Of a stretch of 9,296 nt of DNA, positions 5,441-9,296 are shown piece after piece; the first letter of the stretch is position 1, and the number at the start of each line of letters is the position of its first letter. Source of the DNA: an uncultured Collinsella sp. (GTDB taxonomy: Bacteria > Actinomycetota > Coriobacteriia > Coriobacteriales > Coriobacteriaceae); NCBI GenBank assembly GCA_900758475.1, contig CAAERQ010000038.1:1-9296 (forward strand). The letters run 5' to 3'. The notes under the pieces are model-generated. The model was not told the origin of the DNA, searched no databases, and was given only the letters and a program-made list of their open reading frames with translations. The position numbers and the translations under genes are program-made.

Positions 5441-5985
5441 GCCTTGCTCCTTAGACTCTGAGGCCCGCCCCTGTGGCGTGCCTTGCGCCGCGTGAGTCGC
5501 ATGCAGCGCGGGCGTGCCTGCAAGGGAGGAAGCGAAGTCGGGCGTGGTTATAGAAATCTCCCGACGTCAGTTTTTCGCGTTGTTCGCGCGCGCAGCGCAT
5601 GGGGCGAAGAACCCGAAAAAGTGTCGCGGCCCTTGCGGGCCGCCTGCCGGCGTGCGACCCTGCGCGTCCAAGGAGCGCCGGGGCGAGTTTCGGGTCGGAG
5701 GGGCGGAGGCGTGCGGCATGGAATCGGGCGTGGGCGCCGAAACCCTCCGGGCATGGGATGCGGCCCGTCGGCGGTCCTGGGCTCCCGCGGGACTTGGCGA
5801 CGACGTCGCGGCGGGGACGGAGGCGGGATCCCGAGTCGTGGTGCCGCGGTATGAGTCGGGACAGATGGCTTTCCCGCGCCGCTTGCGGTCGATATGTGCA
5901 CGGGACCGTGGGCAGCGAGATGGTTCTCCGCATGGAACGGCTACGGTGCTGCGCGACACGTCTGTTGAGAGAAGGAGGCGAGCTG
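5441..5985. other. 545-bp GC-rich stretch without a convincing gene
   Basis: Several overlapping frames stay open here on both strands (for example 5451-6026 minus and 5599-5985 plus), but their translations are Arg/Pro/Gly/Ala-rich without family features or good ribosome-binding sites. Local structure is present: a perfect hairpin GCGGCCC-TTGC-GGGCCGC (5626-5643), and GTCGGG/CCCGAC (5537-5542 and 5560-5565) closely followed by TTTTT (5572-5576). The string TCGGGCGTGG occurs at about 5538 and again near 5725. The region could hold the replication origin, a promoter pair for the divergent genes at either end, or a non-coding RNA. None of these can be shown from the sequence. Confidence 0.4.
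5626..5643. repeat. perfect 7-bp hairpin, TTGC loop
   Basis: GCGGCCC (5626-5632) and GGGCCGC (5637-5643) pair fully around TTGC. No T-run follows on either strand, so it is not an obvious terminator. It is the most stable local fold in the gene-free stretch and could belong to a structured RNA or an origin. Confidence 0.45.
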
Positions 5986-6255
5986 ATGTTGAGCCACGAA
6001 GAGAAGTTGGAGCGCATCGAGCTCATCGATGCCGTGTGCGATGCCGGGAGACTGGCGAGGGGCCTGGACCAGCTGCTCGAGTCCCTGGCTCACGCCGACC
6101 AGCTGGACCCGCTCGACGTCGAGGGGATCCTGGTCCTGAGGTCTATAAGCGAGAGGTGTGCCGAGCGCATCGGCGACGCGGCGCGCATCCTGGAGGCTCA
6201 GAACGAGGTCCTCTATGCGGAGGAGCGGGCCAAAGTCAAACCGCGCGATAACTGA
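5986..6255 (+). CDS. small unknown helical protein, 89 aa
   Basis: ATG 5986-5988 is preceded by an excellent Shine-Dalgarno (GAAGGAGG, 5971-5978) with 7-nt spacing, which fixes the start even though the frame is open far upstream. The protein (MLSHEEKLERIELIDAVCDA...) is predicted almost all helical, acidic and Leu-rich, with heptad-like Leu/Ile spacing, and ends ERAKVKPRDN. No signal peptide, membrane segment or catalytic motif is visible. I do not recognise a family. It is followed by a 177-bp gap with its own promoter-like element, so it is probably a separate unit from the RHH gene. It could be a small regulatory or anti-defence protein of the element, which is speculation from context. 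Confidence 0.65.
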   Translation: MLSHEEKLERIELIDAVCDAGRLARGLDQLLESLAHADQLDPLDVEGILVLRSISERCAERIGDAARILEAQNEVLYAEERAKVKPRDN

Positions 6256-6382
6256 GGAACGAAACCCGGTCCGGAAACTGTTCCTTGATTCCGGCCGGAT
6301 GATCTTCTCCGCCGCCCGGTGTCGCATTGTGTCCGAGCGGCTGATGTCCCCCTATTCCCAGTGCCGCGGCGTACCGCTGCGT

Positions 6383-6388
6383 TATAAT
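6383..6388 (+). promoter_or_regulatory. consensus -10 box (TATAAT) before the RHH gene
   Basis: An exact TATAAT sits 45 bp before the ATG of the ribbon-helix-helix gene, in a locally AT-rich patch that stands out against GC-rich DNA. Positions 6360-6365, where a -35 with 17-bp spacing should be, read AGTGCC, which is poor. The promoter may therefore be activator-dependent or weak. The box is certain; promoter activity is inferred. Confidence 0.4.
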
Positions 6389-6432
6389 TCAGAAAACGCA
6401 TTTGTATTGCATTTCGAGGGATAGAGGCGCGA

Positions 6433-6645
6433 ATGTCTAATGGCTATAAGGAGCTCATCAAGGGTAACCCCGGCGAGACCGAGATCAGGAGCTTCCTGGT
6501 AAACGGCGACCAGGTATCTGTGACCCTGCGCATCCCCGACACCCTGCGCGACGCGGCGAAGGAGGAGGCTGCCCTTCGCGGCATGAGCTTCTCCGCCTTT
6601 GTGCGCACTTGCATGATCGAAGAGCTCGCGAAGAAGGGACAATAG
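6433..6645 (+). CDS. ribbon-helix-helix DNA-binding protein, 70 aa
   Basis: Residues ~27-66 form the Arc/MetJ/CopG-type fold: a polar N-terminal strand QVSVTLRIP (27-35), helix A starting DTLRDAAKEEAALRG (36-50), a turn, and helix B FSAFVRTCMIEELAKK. RHH proteins of this size dimerise and bind operator DNA. Many act as antitoxins or as autoregulators of the operon they head. The N-terminal ~26 residues are a flexible extension. The start is ATG 6433-6435, with AGAGG 5 nt upstream. The next gene begins only 3 nt after the stop, so this is the first gene of an operon with the truncated methyltransferase. A role as transcriptional regulator of that restriction-modification locus is a reasonable inference. 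A toxin partner is not visible. Confidence 0.75.
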   Translation: MSNGYKELIKGNPGETEIRSFLVNGDQVSVTLRIPDTLRDAAKEEAALRGMSFSAFVRTCMIEELAKKGQ

Positions 6646-6648
6646 CCC

Positions 6649-6852
6649 GTGACGGAGCCAATGCACGACATCTCGGTCGAAGGCTTCATAGAGTCCTTCG
6701 ACCGCCGATACCCGACTTTCATTCTCAAGACGTTGCTGTGCGACCGCACTACGGGGCGCAACATCATATGGGCCGACAACGAATACGAGGCCCTAGGCGA
6801 CGGCTACATGGGCGATGACGAGATGACCGTCGAGAATGCTCATGTACGGTAA
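6649..6852 (+). pseudogene. 5' fragment of a probable restriction-modification DNA methyltransferase
   Basis: The frame starts at GTG 6649, with AGAAGGGA about 9 nt upstream (ATG 6661 is an alternative with a poorly spaced site), and stops after 67 codons. Residues ~10-56, including FIESFDRRYPTFILKTLLCD and TGRNIIWADNEYEALGDGY, resemble the extreme N-terminus of Eco57I-like or 'restriction endonuclease subunit M' DNA methyltransferases of gut actinobacteria. In these, a 'TGxNIIWAxDxYExLGxGYxxxDxIT' segment precedes the NPPY-containing catalytic domain. Everything after codon ~62 is lost: coding similarity and GC content both break at about 6835-6860, exactly where the tet(W)-associated AT-rich DNA begins. 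It is therefore best read as a gene interrupted by the resistance module. The family assignment is from memory of the motif and is moderate. A short genuine 67-aa protein is the alternative. Confidence 0.55.
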
Positions 6853-6933
6853 AGAAGCAAGCAACCGAAAACAATAGATAGACCGCCAGCACTACACTAT
6901 TCCGAACCAAAGACCAAAAGATAAGCATTTTGA

Positions 6934-6957
6934 GAAAATCTAAACTTTTGGATTTTC
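6934..6957. repeat. 11-bp hairpin near the module junction
   Basis: Bases 6934-6944 and 6947-6957 pair throughout (one T-G wobble) around the dinucleotide CT. No T-run follows on the plus strand. It could be a weak terminator shielding tet(W) from upstream transcription or part of an old element end. It lies about 80-100 bp inside the GC shift. Confidence 0.45.
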
Positions 6958-7036
6958 CTACAATGCCGACTACGGCGGAATCCCTCCCACTCCTTATATA
7001 TTTCTTTCTGTATACATTGAATTTGTATTTAGTAAA

Positions 7037-7135
7037 ATGCAGACAACACCACGGATCGGCTTTTGGCTGGACAATTCCAACCAAACACCGCAGCAGACAG
7101 TAGAAACCATTCTGAACGTTAGGAAGCCGGTATGA
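7037..7135 (+). pseudogene. remnant: C-terminal end of an unidentified (kinase-like?) protein
   Basis: From ATG 7037 the frame reads MQTTPRIGFWLDNSNQTPQQ..., then TVETILNVRKPV, and stops at TGA 7133-7135. In-frame sequence upstream to 6944 is open but composition-poor. The pattern 'W-L-D-N-S-N-Q-T-P-x-x-T-V-E-x-I-L' recalls the last strand and helix of P-loop nucleoside/shikimate-kinase-like or chloramphenicol-phosphotransferase-like ATPases, where a 'D-T/N-S-x-x-x-P-E-E-x-V' motif precedes the terminal helix. If that is right, only the final ~30 residues of a gene survived beside the tet(W) promoter. The assignment is weak. Confidence 0.35.
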
Positions 7136-7174
7136 TTGTTACATATAAGGGGAAGAAAAAATTCTTTTAGATAC

Positions 7175-7203
7175 TTGTTTTCCTAAAACTGATGTGATAT
7201 AAT
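7175..7203 (+). promoter_or_regulatory. tet(W) module promoter
   Basis: The -35 is TTGTTT (7175-7180), the spacer is exactly 17 bp, and the -10 is a perfect TATAAT (7198-7203) preceded by TG at 7195-7196, giving an extended -10. Transcription should begin near 7210, just before the Shine-Dalgarno of the MRQGILK leader. As I recall, the sequence from here to about 7340 closely resembles the region upstream of tet(M) in Tn916-type elements, so the module appears to have a shared ribosomal-protection-gene leader. Confidence 0.75.
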
Positions 7204-7232
7204 AATTCAAGTCCAGAAAAGGAGTAAAAAAT

Positions 7233-7256
7233 ATGCGGCAAGGTATTCTTAAATAA
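7233..7256 (+). CDS. 7-codon leader peptide MRQGILK
   Basis: ATG 7233-7235 opens a 7-codon frame, MRQGILK, ending at TAA 7254-7256, with AGGAG about 8 nt upstream (7220-7224), a strong ribosome-binding site for so short an ORF. Codons 3-7 and the stop lie inside a sequence that pairs with 7328-7346, so ribosomes on this ORF would affect RNA folding. It fits a translated attenuator leader through which tetracycline-slowed ribosomes alter transcription of the resistance gene, as has been proposed for tet(M). The peptide itself probably has no other function. Confidence 0.65.
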   Translation: MRQGILK

Positions 7257-7346
7257 AACTATAATCAAATAGTGGGAACAAAGGATTATGATAGTCCCTT
7301 TTGTAGGGGCTTAGTTTTTTGTACCCAATTTAAGAATACTTTTGCC
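7237..7346 (+). repeat. long-range inverted repeat of the leader RNA
   Basis: GTATTCTTAAAT (7243-7254) and ATTTAAGAATAC (7328-7339) are exact complements. Pairing continues outward through GGCAAG (7237-7242) and the TTTTGCC that follows (7340-7346), with a G-T wobble and one bulged T. The left arm is the end of the MRQGILK leader ORF. The arms enclose the terminator hairpin at 7293-7320. Translation of the leader ORF and this stem are mutually exclusive, which is the hallmark of a translation-sensing attenuator. Confidence 0.6.
7293..7320 (+). terminator. first leader terminator
   Basis: AGTCCCT (7293-7299) pairs with AGGGGCT (7305-7311; one T-G wobble) around TTTGT. TAG and six consecutive T (7315-7320) follow. 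It is 37 nt downstream of the MRQGILK stop, in the right place to stop transcription before the second leader and tet(W). Confidence 0.6.
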
Positions 7347-7393
7347 TTATCAATTTTGACATATCCCCAAAAACAGCACTCACAAACAGGTGT

Positions 7394-7483
7394 ATGCTGT
7401 ATTATGTGTATGTCCGCAAATTATCATCCCCAGTGGTAAAAGTATTTTACTGCTGGGGATTTTTATGCCCTTCGGGGCAGTAA
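7394..7483 (+). CDS. second leader peptide ORF (29 aa) before tet(W)
   Basis: ATG 7394-7396 opens a 29-codon frame beginning MLYYVYVRKL, ending GFLCPSGQ and stopping at TAA 7481-7483, 15 nt before tet(W). It runs straight through the strong terminator hairpin at 7428-7464. It corresponds in position and length to orf12, the 28-aa leader of tet(M) in Tn916, for which transcriptional attenuation has been proposed. Its own Shine-Dalgarno is weak (ACAGG, 3-4 nt before the ATG). An alternative leader starts at ATG 7404 (MCMSANYHPQW, stop at 7437-7439), which would end inside the left arm of the hairpin. Which frame is translated cannot be told from the sequence. Confidence 0.45.
   Translation: MLYYVYVRKLSSPVVKVFYCWGFLCPSGQ
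7428..7464 (+). terminator. second leader terminator (tet(W) attenuator)
   Basis: Bases 7428-7441 (CCCCAGTGGTAAAA) pair with 7445-7458 (TTTTACTGCTGGGG) over all 14 positions (two G-T wobbles) around the loop GTA, followed by A and TTTTT (7460-7464). This is a textbook intrinsic terminator placed 40 bp before the tet(W) start, so tet(W) can be expressed only when it is read through or its stem is disrupted. Confidence 0.8.
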
Positions 7484-7490
7484 AGGGAGG
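7466..7490 (+). promoter_or_regulatory. UUCG hairpin and tet(W) ribosome-binding site
   Basis: TGCCC-TTCG-GGGCA (7466-7479) forms a small hairpin with an extra-stable UUCG tetraloop. The Shine-Dalgarno AAAGGGAGG (7482-7490) follows, 8 nt before the ATG of tet(W). The hairpin lies close enough to shape access to the ribosome-binding site. Confidence 0.6.
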
Positions 7491-7498
7491 ACAATCAC

Positions 7499-9296
7499 AT
7501 GAAAATAATCAATATTGGAATTCTTGCCCATGTAGACGCTGGAAAGACGACCTTGACGGAGAGCCTGCTATATGCCAGCGGAGCCATTTCAGAACCGGGG
7601 AGCGTCGAAAAAGGGACAACGAGGACGGACACCATGTTTTTGGAGCGGCAGCGTGGGATTACCATTCAAGCGGCAGTCACTTCCTTCCAGTGGCACAGAT
7701 GTAAAGTCAACATTGTGGATACGCCCGGCCACATGGATTTTTTGGCGGAGGTGTACCGCTCTTTGGCTGTTTTAGATGGGGCCATCTTGGTGATCTCCGC
7801 TAAAGATGGCGTGCAGGCCCAGACCCGTATTCTGTTCCATGCCCTGCGGAAAATGAACATTCCCACCGTTATCTTTATCAACAAGATCGACCAGGCTGGC
7901 GTTGATTTGCAGAGCGTGGTTCAGTCTGTTCGGGATAAGCTCTCCGCCGATATTATCATCAAGCAGACGGTGTCGCTGTCCCCGGAAATAGTCCTGGAGG
8001 AAAATACCGACATAGAAGCATGGGATGCGGTCATCGAAAATAACGATAAATTATTGGAAAAGTATATCGCAGGAGAACCAATCAGCCGGGAAAAACTTGT
8101 GCGGGAGGAACAGCGGCGGGTTCAAGACGCCTCCCTGTTCCCGGTCTATTATGGCAGCGCCAAAAAGGGCCTTGGCATTCAACCGTTGATGGATGCGGTG
8201 ACAGGGCTGTTCCAACCGATTGGGGAACAGGGGAGCGCCGCCCTATGCGGCAGCGTTTTCAAGGTGGAGTATACAGATTGCGGCCAGCGGCGTGTCTATC
8301 TACGGCTATACAGCGGAACGCTGCGCCTGCGGGATACGGTGGCCCTGGCCGGGAGAGAAAAGCTGAAAATCACAGAGATGCGTATTCCATCCAAAGGGGA
8401 AATTGTTCGGACAGACACCGCTTATCCGGGTGAAATTGTTATCCTTCCCAGCGACAGCGTGAGGTTAAACGATGTATTAGGGGACCCAACCCGGCTCCCT
8501 CGTAAAAGGTGGCGTGAGGACCCCCTCCCCATGCTGCGGACGTCGATTGCGCCGAAAACGGCAGCGCAAAGAGAACGGCTGCTGGACGCTCTTACGCAAC
8601 TTGCGGATACTGACCCGCTTTTGCGCTGCGAGGTGGATTCCATCACCCATGAGATCATTCTTTCTTTTTTGGGCCGGGTGCAGTTGGAGGTTGTTTCCGC
8701 TTTGCTGTCGGAAAAATACAAGCTTGAAACAGTGGTAAAGGAACCCACCGTCATTTATATGGAGCGGCCGCTCAAAGCAGCCAGCCACACCATCCATATC
8801 GAGGTGCCGCCCAACCCGTTTTGGGCATCCATCGGACTGTCTGTTACACCACTCCCGCTTGGCTCCGGTGTACAATACGAGAGCCGGGTTTCGCTGGGAT
8901 ACTTGAACCAGAGTTTTCAAAACGCTGTCAGGGATGGTATCCGTTACGGGCTGGAGCAGGGCTTGTTCGGCTGGAACGTAACGGACTGTAAGATTTGCTT
9001 TGAATACGGGCTTTATTACAGTCCGGTCAGCACGCCGGCGGACTTCCGCTCATTGGCCCCGATTGTATTGGAACAGGCATTGAAGGAATCAGGGACGCAA
9101 CTGCTGGAACCTTATCTCTCCTTCACCCTCTATGCGCCCCGGGAATATCTTTCCAGGGCTTATCATGATGCACCGAAATACTGTGCCACCATCGAAACGG
9201 TCCAGGTAAAAAAGGATGAAGTTGTCTTTACTGGCGAGATTCCCGCCCGCTGTATACAGGCATACCGTACTGATCTGGCCTTTTACACCAACGGGC
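7499..9296 (+). CDS. tet(W): tet(W), tetracycline ribosomal protection protein (3' end outside window)
   Basis: This is an EF-G-like GTPase that binds tetracycline-stalled ribosomes and releases the drug, giving resistance to tetracycline. The start ATG 7499-7501 (MKIINIGILAHVDAGKTT) has a strong Shine-Dalgarno. G1 is AHVDAGKTT (10-18), switch I is RQRGITI (50-56), G3 is DTPGHMDF (74-81) and G4 is NKID (128-131). The domain IV loop YSPVSTP, which reaches the decoding site (P509-V510-S511), is intact. The sequence matches Tet(W) as I know it along the whole visible length, without frameshift or internal stop. Codon 599 is the last full one in the window. Tet(W) is normally 639 aa, so about 40 residues lie beyond the edge. 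Expression is expected to be attenuated by the leader at 7233-7464. GC content and codon use differ from the GC-rich par/mob block, consistent with recent acquisition. Confidence 0.95.
   Translation, partial: MKIINIGILAHVDAGKTTLTESLLYASGAISEPGSVEKGTTRTDTMFLERQRGITIQAAVTSFQWHRCKVNIVDTPGHMDFLAEVYRSLAVLDGAILVISAKDGVQAQTRILFHALRKMNIPTVIFINKIDQAGVDLQSVVQSVRDKLSADIIIKQTVSLSPEIVLEENTDIEAWDAVIENNDKLLEKYIAGEPISREKLVREEQRRVQDASLFPVYYGSAKKGLGIQPLMDAVTGLFQPIGEQGSAALCGSVFKVEYTDCGQRRVYLRLYSGTLRLRDTVALAGREKLKITEMRIPSKGEIVRTDTAYPGEIVILPSDSVRLNDVLGDPTRLPRKRWREDPLPMLRTSIAPKTAAQRERLLDALTQLADTDPLLRCEVDSITHEIILSFLGRVQLEVVSALLSEKYKLETVVKEPTVIYMERPLKAASHTIHIEVPPNPFWASIGLSVTPLPLGSGVQYESRVSLGYLNQSFQNAVRDGIRYGLEQGLFGWNVTDCKICFEYGLYYSPVSTPADFRSLAPIVLEQALKESGTQLLEPYLSFTLYAPREYLSRAYHDAPKYCATIETVQVKKDEVVFTGEIPARCIQAYRTDLAFYTNG

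Larger units (their letters stand above)
6853..7170 (+). other. AT-rich left end of the tet(W) module with gene remnants
   Basis: This stretch is clearly AT-rich compared with everything to its left and holds no complete gene. It contains a near-perfect hairpin at 6934-6957 (GAAAATC/GATTTTC outer arms, 11 pairs in all with one T-G wobble, CT loop). It also contains a short open frame whose end resembles the C-terminus of a nucleotide-kinase-like protein (listed separately). No IS element, transposase or clear target-site duplication is visible. It is probably scar DNA from earlier recombination of the resistance module, followed by the tet(W) promoter at 7175. Confidence 0.5.

Noticed and set aside
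5451..6026. 191-codon minus-strand frame and overlapping plus-strand frames in the gene-free block
   Set aside because: They are Arg/Pro/Ala-rich translations with no ribosome-binding site or family feature, and the end overlaps the well-supported 89-aa gene.
6764..7084. 106-codon minus-strand frame across the module junction
   Set aside because: It spans the GC shift and the methyltransferase fragment, so it cannot be an ancestral gene. It has hydrophobic stretches only because of AT-rich sequence.
7356..7361. TTGACA as a second promoter before tet(W)
   Set aside because: It is an exact -35 hexamer, but 16-18 bp downstream there is no acceptable -10 (CTCACA at 17 bp).
7390..7704. GTG-initiated plus-strand frame running into tet(W)
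   Set aside because: It overlaps the tet(W) start in a different frame and continues through the GTPase domain; tet(W) is the real gene.

Overview
The window looks like accessory DNA from a gut actinomycete, most likely a member of the Coriobacteriia (Eggerthella/Collinsella-type). This is inferred from the GC-rich coding in the middle, the style of the relaxase, MobC and ParAB proteins, and a tet(W) gene at the right end. No rRNA, tRNA, CRISPR array or transposase is visible. No species can be fixed from this sequence alone.

Layout. (1) Positions 1-680 have moderate GC. They hold the last 17 codons of an unidentified gene and a small protein with a C-terminal SHOCT domain, both on the plus strand. 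(2) Positions 611-4865 are a GC-rich, tightly packed minus-strand block. In transcription order it runs parA (4865-4101), parB (4114-3158), a hairpin-rich 211-bp gap that is the best candidate for oriT, mobC (2946-2500), a Relaxase/MobA-type nuclease (2512-1241), an unknown 184-aa protein (1244-690) and a possible 23-aa hydrophobic peptide (682-611). Most neighbouring genes overlap by 4-14 nt, so they are probably translationally coupled. (3) Upstream of parA lie three consecutive inverted repeats, including an 18+18 bp perfect one at 4974-5015, which are good candidates for an operator or parS. (4) Positions 5069-5440 encode a YraN/UPF0102-like protein on the minus strand that lacks the usual E-x-K active-site residues. 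(5) Positions 5441-5985 hold no convincing gene. (6) Positions 5986-6852 on the plus strand hold a small unknown protein, a ribbon-helix-helix protein and the first ~60 codons of what looks like a restriction-modification DNA methyltransferase. (7) Near 6835-6860 the sequence switches abruptly to AT-rich DNA. From there to the window end it is a tet(W) resistance module: a gene remnant, an extended -10 promoter, a 7-codon leader ORF (MRQGILK), a terminator, a second leader ORF with a second terminator, and then tet(W), which runs off the window after codon 599.

How the parts work together. parAB plus mobC/relaxase form a maintenance-and-transfer cassette of a mobilizable plasmid or integrative element. 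The RHH/methyltransferase pair looks like the start of a restriction-modification or defence locus that the tet(W) module has interrupted. The most interesting points are that interruption, the two-stage leader in front of tet(W), the stacked inverted repeats before parA, the probable oriT region, and the YraN-like protein with an altered active site.
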